Positions 25,095-34,599 of a stretch of DNA of 64,000 nt are shown piece after piece; the stretch's first letter is position 1, and each line of letters begins with the position of its first letter. Source of the stretch: Isoetes taiwanensis (lineage: Eukaryota; Streptophyta; Lycopodiopsida; Isoetales; Isoetaceae); NCBI GenBank assembly GCA_021234155.1, contig JAJEKV010000752.1, positions 1-64,000 of the forward strand. Reading direction: 5' to 3'. A program made the translations under genes and the position numbers. Under the pieces are notes generated by a model. The model was not told the origin of the DNA. It did not search any database and was given only the letters and a program-made list of their open reading frames with translations.

Positions 25095-25370
25095 TTCATT
25101 TTTAACGGCGTGGTAATGCGTAGCCTCAGGGGCTTACTTATCATTTCTTTCTTTTCGGCGTGGTTGTGGCCTCCAGAGCCATGCTTTCTTGTTCATTTTT
25201 CTCGGCGTGGCCTGTAGCCTCGAGGCTTTCTTCTTTTCATTTTCTCTCGGCGTGGCAATGTAGCCTCCGGTGACACTAATCGGATGTTTTTCCGCGATGG
25301 TCATTCGCGGGATGGTTCGGTTGGTCGGTGTTGTTTCTTCCTCGGCGTGGCCACGGAGCCTCGAGTGCTA
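25095..25370 (+). repeat. ~60-bp minisatellite with GCCTCNGAGGC core (unit 2)
   Basis: Counterpart of 11,625-11,905. The CTCGGCGTGG step recurs about every 55-65 bp with GTAGCCTC after it. Confidence 0.7.
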
Positions 25371-25599
25371 TTACCATAATCGCGTTGGCAAGATTCGCGG
25401 AGTTCCTATAACCCAGTTCAAGTTGCAAAAAGTAATGCGCCTACAAAAATTATAGAAAGCTTATGATAGCCTCAACTTCTAAATCCGCGCCTATCGGTTA
25501 TGGCCTTAAGGGCAACCCTGGGAGTTGGTAGGTTTTATAATCCATCTCCACTTCCTTCAGGGTACCAGAATGGAGAGGGAAACTAGTGATGGTTCGGAT

Positions 25600-26125
25600 T
25601 GGGAGCAAAGAACGAGTTCATTTCTTCTCGGGCATGCGGGGACAAAGAAGTGTTGTAGCAAAAGAGGGAAGTCTATTTTTGAATCCTTAGAAAGTTCTCA
25701 ATAACATGATCATCGGCTTCCTCCCAAATTTTGACCAAACGGAAAGAGGCCTTGGATTTCCACCCGAGATCTTCGAGCTCCTCTACTAAAGATTTGGCTG
25801 CCTGCAGCATTCCCGTCATGGATCTTCTGAAAATCTGGTTCTTGAGACTACAAAGAGTCCTCCTTTGAATGCCAGTTTTTTACCACGATGGCTGGGTACG
25901 TAGGATATCCATCTCTTGAATTTTCTGAAGCATTTGCCAAGCTAGGTCTCTGTCACTTGCTTTGCCTTTGAAAGCCTCATCCATCGTGGTATGGGTGATG
26001 CCGCGTGCCAGTAGAGAGAGGCTCATTTTTCCGCTCTCTCTTCGCAATGTTCCAAAGCATTGTCTTGTGTTTGCACGACTAGATGATTCACCACACTCAC
26101 ATCATCGATACTAATTCGAAAGCAA
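25600..26125 (-). pseudogene. Unrecognised leftward coding-like segment (unit 2)
   Basis: Counterpart of 12,100-12,570. The same protein segments appear in two or three frames because of small indels, for example a stop after MDILRTQPSW. The similarity runs on leftward to about 25,570, where unit 1 has a deletion of roughly 80 bp, so unit 2 preserves more of the C-terminus (segment FPLLLQHFFVPACPRRNEL). A plausible start reads MSLSLLARG at about 26,018. Confidence 0.45.
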
Positions 26126-26415
26126 GGGTGGATTTTTGTAGGTGATACAAATTTGTGTGTGTTATCTTGATTTTCCATCTTGGTTAGAGTTTAGGATTTA
26201 CAGGTTTAGAATTTATTATATCACGACTTCTCGAGAGGATGAAACATGCAACTCATAACGGACCAAGCAATGGAACATAACAACCATGGTAACACATCAC
26301 CATGAATGTATTTAGATATGATCCACAACACGCCAATAATAAATCTATAGATTCCCGAACTTGGAAATAATTCTAATGGATTGAGTTGCTATAGATTTTA
26401 TTGTTATTAGAGATA

Positions 26416-26440
26416 GGGTGAAAGCATGTTGTAGTGGAAC
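26416..26440 (+). repeat. Left terminal inverted repeat (25 bp)
   Basis: Perfect inverse complement of 36,810-36,834. The subterminal sequence just inside (AAAATGTGGTGGGAG, about 26,467) also resembles the right end in inverted form, but less exactly. Confidence 0.95.
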
Positions 26441-26667
26441 ACCCTGGGTGTCCCCCCTGTCCTCCTAAAAATGTGGTGGGAGATATCAAATTTGTGGTGC
26501 GATTTTAAATGTTTGTTTGGTAGCCTAGTGATGTAATCGCCGGATTCAATCATTTCTGAACTGCAACAACCGATTCCTCGCCAACCCGTCCCCATTCAAT
26601 TTCCTATGCCACCCGCCCCATTCCAATCTCCAAACCGATTTCTAAACCCACGACCCACGGCGCCTTT

Positions 26668-26850
26668 TTGACGAAGCCACGGCTATATGGCGCTTTAATC
26701 CGGGTTGTGGATCAATCAGGTTCATACCTTCAATCATTTAATTTGGAAGCAAATGCGCCCACGGAGGTAAGAGAAAGAGAACTCGAGAACAAGAACGGGA
26801 TCATAAAAGCGCCAAAGGAAAAAGACAAAGGGAAGCTAAAGAAGGATTAG
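26668..26850 (+). CDS. Short basic ORF in transposon left arm, unrecognised
   Basis: Sixty codons from ATG at 26,668. The C-terminal half is highly charged (segment PKEKDKGKLKKD). It is on the same strand as, and 5' of, the transposon-like ORF fragments at 26,950-27,437. It could be the N-terminus of the same former gene. No domain is recognised. Confidence 0.2.
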   Translation: MTKPRLYGALIRVVDQSGSYLQSFNLEANAPTEVRERELENKNGIIKAPKEKDKGKLKKD

Positions 26851-26949
26851 CAAAAATTACTTAAGAGAGGGAGGATCCACGAAACGGCCTCTACGGCCGG
26901 ATGGTATTAAAATTGTTATCTTCATTTCATAGCACCACTAAAGGCTTGT

Positions 26950-27437
26950 CTAACAGCGATAAGAAAGAGGTTTTACTAGATTATCTCTGCGAAAAGAGGT
27001 TTTACTAGATTGTGAAGAAGTCTAACGGCAATAGCGGTTTAGCGACCAAAGAAGTTGCCTTGCTATGGCGTAAGAGGAAGCATTAATACCGAAGAGGAAA
27101 GTGCTAATCACATCCCGATTGCTCGGGGTTTTGGTAAAGCTATTTGGGTGTTCATCCTAGGAATCTTACCAAAGCAAAATTGAAGAGGGAAGAGATAGAT
27201 TGCAAAGGGGAAATGGGTTTTTGTACAAAAGAGTTAGAAGAGCGGGTCATAGAACTTGTGCGGCAATTTTGGACCGAAAACAAAAGAGGGTCTCTCCAAA
27301 TGCAAAGGATGTTAAGTTCGAAGAAGATTGGAGCGAAATGTAAAGAGGATCATGCCACTCACTATCGGAAGAATCCACAGGTTATTTCATTTCTTCATCT
27401 TCACCACATTTTTATTGTTAATGTGGTATGTGGTTAG
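26950..27437 (+). pseudogene. Transposon ORF fragment: HTH-like region plus FW-x-EN motif
   Basis: Broken frames encode first a helix-rich segment around GLATKEVALLWRKRKH (about 27,035-27,085), then basic linker residues. The 27,144-27,437 frame follows, with the motif LVRQFWTENKRGSLQM and an H-x2-H near its end (EDHATHYRKN). A second copy of this arrangement is at 62,577-62,936 (CIERFWKENTRVSPN). The N-terminal part resembles DNA-binding helix-turn-helix leaders of transposases, by inference only. Several frame changes lie before 27,144. The frame ends beside the TGTGGTG array. Confidence 0.45.
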
Positions 27438-27950
27438 TGATTGCTTGTGATATGTGGTTCTTTGTGGTTAGTGATTGCTTGTGGTGTGTGGTGCCTATTA
27501 ATCTTTGTGATATATGATATGTGCCGCCTAGTGTGGTGAGGCATGGTGTGAAATAAATCTTTGTCAATATATGCTTTGTGGTGCCTAGTGTGGTGAATAA
27601 CATGGTGTAAAATACATCTTTGTAATATATGCTATGTGTGGTGCCTAGTGTGGTGAAAAAATATGGTGTAAAATAAATGCTCTAAATATATGCTTTTTTG
27701 GTGCCTAGTGTGGTGAATAACATGGTGTAAAATAAATCTTTGTAATATATGCTATGTGGTCCCTAGTGTGGTGAATAACATGGTGTGGTGTCTAGTGTGG
27801 TGCCCTAGTGTGGCAGGGTGCCTAGTGTGGGTGCCTAGTGTGGTTAAAAATATGGTGTAAAATAAATGTTGTAATATATTCTATGTGGTGCCTAGTGTGG
27901 TGAATAACGAGGTGTAAGATGAATGTCTGTAATATATGCTATGTTTAATA
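27430..27950 (+). repeat. Left subterminal ~60-bp tandem array, TGTGGTGCCTAG type
   Basis: About eight to nine degenerate copies of a block with TGTGGTGCCTAGTGTGGTGA, ATGGTGTAAAATAAAT and TTTGTAATATATGCTATG. It starts about 1.0 kb and ends about 1.5 kb inside the left terminus. The TGTGGTG core is repeated one to three times per block. The right arm has CACCACA-rich DNA at a matching distance. Confidence 0.85.
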
Positions 27951-28013
27951 GAAATCTCAACTTGTTTAATTAACTGAGGTGAAAGTGACACCACGTAGAA
28001 AAATTACATTGGG

Positions 28014-28330
28014 ATGGACGAATGGGACCAGAGAATCATTGGAAATGTCACATCAAATGCAAGGTCAATCATTCAAAAGTCGGTCTGCGAGGAAGCATTG
28101 GGGAAAACCATAAATCTAGTTTTGCATGCGGACATTGGCTTATCACAATCCGGCTATGGCGGAAGAAAGCGAGAAGGAGAACACGAGCACAAAAACAATT
28201 TCACCCGGGGTTCAAATCACGATGCATCGGTAGGACCTATCTTTTGGAGCAAATAAACCAGAGCAGTGAGGCGGATATTAGAGGGCGGAGGACCCATGAA
28301 TTCCCGAGGTATTCTAGGCTTAAAACATAG
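28014..28330 (+). pseudogene. Rightward basic ORF in transposon, unrecognised
   Basis: Two overlapping frames are open. The +2 frame (28,022-28,330, 102 codons) is strongly basic (segments RLWRKKARRRTRAQKQFHPG and SRCIGRTYLLEQINQ). The other (28,014-28,256) gives a more ordinary protein. Splice-like steps are possible, but I cannot choose between the frames. It is probably an internal part of the element's former gene. Confidence 0.3.
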
Positions 28331-28489
28331 GTTAATTTCGATGGGCTTAAAGAATTAAAGCCAAAGGCAATTGATAGGCGGTTGCCTTTCTTTGTAGTAG
28401 ATGTTGTTTTACACGGATGATGTTGTTTACAGTCACGGTCGGGGAGACTTAACTGGCGCGGGTGCAGCCGGGGAGGGGGGGTGGTGTAT

Positions 28490-28805
28490 GATTTCGAGGA
28501 TGAGTTTCGGCTCTCCCGAGGCTTGAGGAAGCGGATATGTTCATCCAACTAAAGCAGGAAATGATCCATGCTTCAGCCATTAAAAAGTGCTTTCGAAAAG
28601 CCCGGATGCATGGAGACACAACAACTGAGACAATACTTTATGAATCGTATCATAAGTGGGAGCGAAATGAAGCTCATGTTTTAGTGTTCTTTGGATTACA
28701 CCAACTATTCAAAGAAAACACTTGATGAAGTCTTGAAGCATTGCTTGGAAGAAGAAGAGTTTGAGATCTCACAATGCAGGATCGATTTGAGGCCCAATGG
28801 CGTAT
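28490..28805 (+). pseudogene. Rightward exon-like fragment, Glu/His-rich, unrecognised
   Basis: From about 28,536 one frame reads FIQLKQEMIHASAIKKCF, then YHKWERNEAHVLVFFGLHQL, and stops at 28,725. After a one-base shift the next frame continues EVLKHCLEEEEFEISQC to a possible splice donor, GGC|GTATGT, near 28,802. Composition and helix pattern look coding. It may be the C-terminal part of the element's protein or a captured exon. Confidence 0.4.
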
Positions 28806-28949
28806 GTCATCTTTAATGCATTTTGATAATACTAGAAGCTCGGGGTTATAGTTTTCCCCGATTTTTTGCATACTTCATTATAAGAAGTATGAACTATTCT
28901 CTGGGTATGGTAGATTTCCATATGTATTTTTCTCCCTTTGAAATATAAA

Positions 28950-29035
28950 ACAACGTTTGCATCACCACAGCTTCACCACGTTTTTCACCGGCTTTCACCA
29001 CGATTTCACCATAATCAACCGGGGCATTGACCATT
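28950..29035 (+). repeat. Short TTCACCACG repeat cluster
   Basis: Five variants of TTCACCACG/TTTCACC within ~80 bp. They carry the CACCAC core seen in the other arrays of this element. Confidence 0.5.
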
Positions 29036-29289
29036 TTTGACCCGGTCGAGAAAATGGAATGGCTCTCGATTCCTGATAGTATCTTGACTGATTTTGGTGA
29101 CAGCAATATATGGATCCCAAATTAGGTCCCTGAATTGATATGAAAGTATTAGGAAAATCCACTTACTGTGGCAATTGTGTAAAGGGTACTGTATAGATAC
29201 TTTTATGAATATAAAGAAGTTTCTGTTTTGCATTCTCATTTTTTATGCTTCATTCAGTTAAATTTGTACTTGAATGTTGAATGAATTCC

Positions 29290-29800
29290 AAGGTATAAGG
29301 CGGATTAAAGCGAATTAAATCAATTAAACTTGCACAAGGCCACATTAGACATATGGGTGAGATCAAAGAAAGGCACTAGGCTTTTGTGGTATCTGTTTTT
29401 AGAAACAGGCCTGTGGTAAAACAGAATTAGAAATTTACACAAGGCACAAATTTACACAAGACACAAAGCCATTATAAACTATTTTCTCGATTAAACAAAA
29501 GGCACAAGGCCTGGATTACAGTCGGCACAAGGCCATCATATGTTAAAACAAGATACCGTAATACTTCGGAATTAGAAATTTACACAAGGTTCAAAAAGGC
29601 ACAAGGCCATCATATATTCAAAAAGGCACTAAGGCCATCATATATTACAAAGAGGCACTAAGGCCTGTATCACAAGGGGTGAGTTCACAAGGGGGTGAGA
29701 TCAAATGAAGGCACTAAGGCCTATATACCATCTGTTTTTCAAAAAAAATACAAAGGCACAAAAGGCCTGTAGACTAACTTGATCAAAAGAAAAAAAGGTG
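29290..29800 (+). repeat. Degenerate AGGCACAAGGCC repeat tract
   Basis: More than ten scattered copies of AAGGCACAAGGCC/AAGGCACTAAGGCC, often followed by ATCATATATT, at irregular 25-60 bp spacing. No open frame of note. Confidence 0.75.
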
Positions 29801-29903
29801 GCATGGTAGGGGACTTCAAGCTTCATCGTAAGAAAAAAAGTGAAGAAAATTAGTTTAGAATACATAAAAAGAAAGCAAAATTTAATGCATGCATGCTACT
29901 TAC

Positions 29904-30324
29904 TCAGAGAAAATTTTGGAGTTCCAAAAACTTCATGTTCTTCTTCGTCTTCTACCTCTTCTTCTTCTTCTTCTGCGGTCTTGGCTTCGATTCGTTTATC
30001 GGAATCTTGGGAATCAAATTGATCATCGTAAGAAGCTTCATGAGAGGAATCGAATTAGGGAGGATTCCACCTCTTCTGAAAGCTCAAAGATCTTGAGCTT
30101 TAAGAGGTGGAATGAGACTTAGAGCTCTCGAGCTCGGGGGCTCAGATGCTTGGGCTCTCGGGTCTGGCTCCAAAGAAATGGTAATTTGGCCAAGATCCTA
30201 TTTTCATAACCGCCATCACTGTGCTAAAGGAATTGAAAAATTGATTCGGGCTTAGGGGAGGGGAGAGCGAGAGGGAGAGGGGAGAGGCAGAGTGGAGGGA
30301 GAGCGGTGGGCTGGCAACCGACAT
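29904..30324 (-). pseudogene. Leftward gene 5' end: Ser/Pro/Leu-rich start and acidic exon
   Basis: On the - strand an ATG at 30,324 opens a 60-codon Ser/Pro/Leu-rich frame (MSVASPPLSLHSASPLSLSL), like an organelle-targeting or low-complexity leader. A TTTATAG box lies about 50 bp upstream (about 30,371-30,380). After a stop and frame change, a second segment at about 30,035-29,904 is strongly acidic (ASYDDQFDSQDSDKR, then runs of Glu). It ends at a good donor, TGA|GTAAGT, at 29,904/29,903. A hairpin (30,064-30,113) lies between them. It is probably a captured host-gene 5' region. Family not recognised. Confidence 0.35.
30064..30113. repeat. 21-bp-stem hairpin
   Basis: ATTCCACCTCTT pairs with AAGAGGTGGAAT, and AAAGCTCAA pairs with TTGAGCTTT. 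There is a 3-nt bulge (CTG) and a ~5-nt loop. It is too short for a typical plant MIR precursor, and the function is unknown. Confidence 0.7.
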
Positions 30325-30504
30325 TATCGTTGGAAGGAATTGGACGATGCTTCTCCTTCACCGACCATAGCCTATAAAGGTGGCGTGAAATTAATTTAAG
30401 AGGCTACGATTTTAGGATTTCGTACCATTAGCATCTTTATTCCTAAAGATTTAGTAGGCAACTAATAATAACCTGAAAGGACCATTATTTTATTTTCTAA
30501 AAAC

Positions 30505-30509
30505 ATAAA

Positions 30510-30550
<41 letters not shown>
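30505..30550. repeat. (TA)n microsatellite
   Basis: About 20 uninterrupted TA dinucleotides just before the 217-bp minisatellite array. Confidence 0.95.
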
Positions 30551-30551
<1 letters not shown>

Positions 30552-30565
30552 CATATATATTCATG

Positions 30566-31470
30566 AATAGCTCCAACATGCCACCTACGATGCACCACAT
30601 GATTCACCACATGATTCACCAAATGCACCACATGATTCACCACATGCACCATTTGCATCACCAAACATGTTGGTCAATGAAAGTCAAACATATAACAAAG
30701 GTCATGTAAAGGCTCAAGCATGCCAAGGTGGCTCAAATATGCCACCTAGGCTCCAACATGCCAAGGTGGCTCAAACATGCCATGTAAGTCCAACATGCCA
30801 CCTCATGATGCACCACATGATTCACCACATGATTCACCAAATGCACCTCATGATTCACCACATGCACCATTTGCATCACCAAACATGTTGGTCAATGAAA
30901 GTCAAACATGTAACAAAGGTCATGTAAAGGCTCAAGCATGCCAAGGTGGCTCAAATATGCCACCTAGGCTCCAACATGCCAAGGTGGCTCAAACATGCCA
31001 CGTAAGCTCCAACATGCCACCTACGATGCACCACATGATTCACCACATGATTCACCAAATGCACCTCATGATTCACCACATGCACCATTTGCATCACCAA
31101 ACATGTTGGTCAATGAAAGTCAAACATGTAACAAAGGTCATGTAAAGGCTCAAGCATGCCAAGGTGGCTCAAATATGCCACCTAGGCTCCAACATGCCAA
31201 GGTGGCTCAAACATGCCACGTAAGCTCCAACATGCCACCTCTGATGCACCACATGATTCACCACATGATTCACCAAATGCACCTCATGATTCACCACATG
31301 CACCATTTGCATCACCAAACATGTTGGTCAATGAAAGTCAAACATGCCACGTAAGCTCCAACATGCCACCCACGATTCACCACATGATTCACCACATGGT
31401 TCACCAAATGCACCACATGATTCACCACATGCACCATTTGCATCACCACATTTATCACGACATGTAACAC
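30566..31470 (+). repeat. ~217-bp minisatellite, four and a half copies, CACCACATGATT type
   Basis: CTCCAACATGCCACC recurs at about 30,571, 30,788, 31,006, 31,224 and 31,356. That gives three intervals of 216-218 bp and one shortened copy of ~132 bp. Each copy holds three to five CACCACATGATT blocks plus GGTCAATGAAAGTCAAACAT. Because the period and sub-repeats are regular, all frames give His/Met-rich or Asn/Gln-rich repetitive peptides. I do not treat them as proteins. The CACCACA core is shared with the arrays at 27,430 and 35,160. Confidence 0.9.
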
Positions 31471-31819
31471 CACATTGTCATGAATCTTTGAATACATCAA
31501 TTTCTTCTGGAGATTTGAACTCCACCAGAGTGTTGCGTCACCAAAAAAGTCTATTGTATACAATAGTATACAACAATGTACATTAGAGTGTCAATGAATG
31601 AATAGGTTACAAGAATAACCTCTTTGGTTACAATAATACAAACATGTGATTACAAGTAAAGATCTATTGATCACATCAACCTCGGCTTCATTACTACAAA
31701 GAATCGTGCTTCACAACATCAATCATCATTCGGCGTGTCCAATGGCTCGCAACTAGAAATTGGTACACCCCTCGCAACAAACATATCAGGCCTCACATTG
31801 GATGAGTAATACCTTCAAA

Positions 31820-32340
31820 TTCTACTTAACTCACCTTGCATTGGGATAGTATGTCCAAGTTCTCGACATCTGCGATACAACTTTCTTTTACGAAGACACA
31901 TATAGCAAGACCACACCACCAAAGAATCGGGACCGAGTGGGGAACTTGTAATTTTCTTTTGTGGCGCAGCTTTATGGTGCTTGGGAATTTTGTGTTTGCA
32001 TCCTCAACAAAACTCATGATGTTCTGAGCCCTTGTACATTTCTAGGTCACAAAAATGGTACACACTGGTCGACATTTAACCGGGTGACCTCCAAGACCTA
32101 CAATGACATACATCGGCCCAAAGGCCGGGCCGATAATAACAAGGTAATGGTACATTCCAAAAATTGCAAGTTGAGGGTGCAACAGCTTGTCCTTTGAAGC
32201 AAGCTCGCTCGACAAGAATGTGTAAAATGAGTGGATCCATGAAATGGAACTGTTCCATGTCATGCTTGATGCGTAATTGGTGCATACACTGCGCCAAAGT
32301 CCAAGGTCGGTAAAACAAGATGATTTAAGAAACAAATGTA
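31820..32340 (-). pseudogene. Leftward coding-like fragments, unrecognised
   Basis: Two - strand stretches look exon-like. The first, 32,318-32,076, is an 80-codon frame with the segments LAQCMHQLRIKHDMEQFHFM and LHILVERACFKGQAVAPS. The second, 32,017-31,826, contains DANTKFPSTIKLRHKRKL. A short upstream segment, 32,500-32,385, reads LDQEAIRILEKSRDWFSVRI and ends at an AG|GTTAGT donor. Together they suggest a decayed multi-exon gene on the same strand as the HAD-domain gene and downstream of it. I cannot name the family. Confidence 0.35.
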
Positions 32341-32673
32341 AGACTTCAAATGAAGTTGTTTATATTAAATTACTAACCTCATGAAGAAATGGACTATCCT
32401 CACACTGAACCAATCCCTACTTTTCTCCAATATTCTGATTGCCTCTTGATCAAGCACAAGAGGCTCCTCCGCCCTTAAACACTTCAAGTGGCAAGTGTTC
32501 TGGTCGGATGTGCGCTCTTAACTGCTGGTGGTGTAAGTTTACATTCAGCAAATGGAAGATCATTGAAAACCTTGAGGAACATTGAAATAGCCAAGAAATG
32601 AACAATTGAAGTAAAACTTTGTTTATATTAAAAAGTCAAGAGAGGTTACATCATATACACAATAATACTATTT

Positions 32674-34055
32674 CTAGGCTTTAGTTCTATGTTTTTTCAT
32701 CATATTAATACAAATTTGACTCTCAGTGTCAAACATATTCAGCATTTTGTTGCTTTCGACATAACTTTGCACATTCCCTGCCTTCAGCAACCCCTGAAGC
32801 CAAACCTTTAGATCATTCATGAGGAAATTGCCATCTACTCTGTCAGGGCTCCAGCTGTTTGGACAGATCATGGTGTTTGGCTCATTGAGGTACCCTTTGT
32901 ATCTGCTGTCATCAATGAGAAGCACGTTCTCTTTTGTGAAACCTGGAAATTCGTCGTAGACCTTTTTCAGGTGCTTCAAAAAAATTGGCTTTTTACTGTT
33001 AAATAAATTTGTGTTGGTACAGTGATCCTGACTCCATATGAACTTGAATTTGTCCTTGTGTTTCATCAATGCTCCCTTAACTATGACTCTCAAGTTTTGA
33101 GCCTGCAGGCTGGACCAAAGTGCTATATGAAAATTCTGACTGCACCAATCTATGAACTCGGCCCAGCCTGGTCTAGTTACTACCCACTTGGTTCTGTTAA
33201 GTGTGATCAACTTAACACCATCTTCTTTGGCAGTGGGTATGGACTCACTCTTGTCATAGCTTCTACCCAGAACTCCATTGTAGTAAAAAACAAGCAGGAT
33301 TGGGCTTAACCTTGTAGTCTTCTGCATGGACAGAGTTGGTGCAGGGCTGGAAACTTCTGCTTCAGCATTTCTTGGTGTAGGGCTGGAAACTTCTGCTTCA
33401 GCATCTATTCGTGCAGGGATGGAAACTTCTGCTTCAGAATGTCTTGGAGGTGTCTTTTGCTTGGAATTCTGCTCTTGCTTTTTCTCTGAGACACTTCCAG
33501 CTGCAAAAATTTAACAGATTCGGTAACTATATGGGTCAAATTAAAAAGAAGACAGGCACAAAAGGTTGGAAGTTACCTTGTGACTTACATTCACGAAACG
33601 ATTTGTTCAGATCATAACCTGATGCATCTGCTGATTTGGCAGATTGGTGTGGAGCATGACTTAATGCATCTGTTGATCTGGCAGATTGTTGTCCAGTTGG
33701 AGCACCTACTGGAGCTTGACTTGATGCACCTACTGATTTGTTGACATACCCACGATTTGTCCGGACTTCCCGTAACCCGATGCATCTTCCGATTTGCCCG
33801 AGTTTCTATCTCAGGTCTAATGCTTCGAAGGGTGTGGAGTGTCTTGTCCCCTAACTCTGACCACATTGTACATCTATATCTACAAAGTAGGGATGAAGAA
33901 GTAAGCTACATATCCCAATTGCATCAAACAAGACTTGGTTACCTTTGAGGGTAGAAAATAATTCCCTTTTTGGTGTGCTAGATGGACTCACATAGTCATT
34001 GCCACCAAGATGAACGATTAGACCTGAATTAGTAAACGGCACCATGCTCTGCAAA
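32674..34055 (-). pseudogene. FCP1/NIF-type HAD-domain gene captured by the transposon (catalytic Asp lost)
   Basis: The last exon (33,500-32,674) encodes an FCP1-homology HAD domain. Motif I is degenerate (LLVFYYNGVLGRSY where active members have DxDGT/V). Motif II follows (FHIALWSSLQAQNLR). Then comes FKFIWSQDHC, the KKPIFLKHLKKV lysine region and the acidic motif VLLIDDSRYKGYLNEPNTM. Upstream exons are supported by GT-AG introns at 33,501-33,576, which keeps frame (KSQ|AGSVSEK), and 33,880-33,942. The middle exon encodes low-complexity repeats (SADASGYDLNKS, ARSTDALSHAP), and 33,340-33,450 adds three EAEVSSP repeats. The most upstream exon (about 34,055-33,943) reads MVPFTNSGLIVHLGGNDY. 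At least one frame break lies at 33,745-33,879. Dephosphorylation is unlikely without the motif-I aspartates. At most it could be a pseudophosphatase, otherwise a pseudogene. Confidence 0.75.
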
Positions 34056-34139
34056 CCTGGAATTGAATCACAATTGATTGTAACTATGCTTTGGTTTTTT
34101 TAACTAAGTTCCAGACTTTTTTACTCTCTTTACGATGTT

Positions 34140-34400
34140 CGTTTTATATATCTAAAGTGTCCCCTAAAATGAGCGAAGCGATCTCATCCTGTGGGGCACT
34201 TTAGATACACGGGAGAAGCAAAAGAGACTAAGCCAGCAGGGATCTTGTTTTATGTCGGCTTACTCCCTTTTCGAAGTCGTTGGGGTATCTAACCGGCCAC
34301 CCGAGTGAGCCGATGTCATCCTAGGGGGCAAATTAGATACAATAAACGAAAAACGAAGGAGACTAAGCCAGGCTTACTCTCTTCGAGCTACCTATAAGTG
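34140..34400. mobile_element. Foldback MITE-like cluster upstream of the HAD-domain gene
   Basis: TATCTAAAGTGTCCCC (34,149) faces GGGGCACTTTAGATA (34,195) across a ~32-bp loop, giving a hairpin of about 15 bp. A related but more divergent pair follows: GGTATCTAA at about 34,283 and TTAGATAC at about 34,333. GAGACTAAGCCAG is also repeated directly (34,226 and 34,358). This is a small palindromic insertion family, distinct from the 45.7-kb one. Confidence 0.5.
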
Positions 34401-34599
34401 CTCACCGTAGTGCCTCAAGAGTTTGAAGTTGCTTTTTGATCCCCCCTACTCACACCTAAGGCTTGTACCCATGTTGTAGAAAATTCATGACAAGAATTCT
34501 CAATGCAACAGTGATTACAAACCCGCAAAGTGAACGAAATTTGTCAATGAGAATACAATTATACTAAGCACTTCGTGAATTTTGTTATGAAGTACCTCA

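Larger units (their letters stand above)
13108..26415. repeat. Tandem ~13.5-kb unit, copy 2 (interrupted by transposon)
   Basis: Positions 13,468-26,415 repeat 1-12,871. The copy is then split by the 10.4-kb transposon and resumes at 36,839-37,072, which matches 12,872 to about 13,107. The right end is cut off by a gypsy fragment at about 37,073, where the two units stop matching. Positions 13,108-13,467 are the left end of the unit and have no partner in the window. The split gives a relative date: duplication first, transposon later, unless gene conversion has blurred the order. Confidence 0.9.

Noticed and set aside
1-26415. The two 13.5-kb units as LTRs of one giant retrotransposon
   Set aside because: They are directly adjacent with no internal gag-pol region between them, and I see no TG...CA ends, PBS or PPT at the junction.
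30566-31470. CRISPR-like repeat array
   Set aside because: Repeats are contiguous and nested with no unique spacers of constant length, in a plant-type genome and inside a transposon.
30667-31586. His/Met-rich ORFs of 80-122 codons
   Set aside because: They are translations of the 217-bp minisatellite in several frames and have no sequence outside the repeat.
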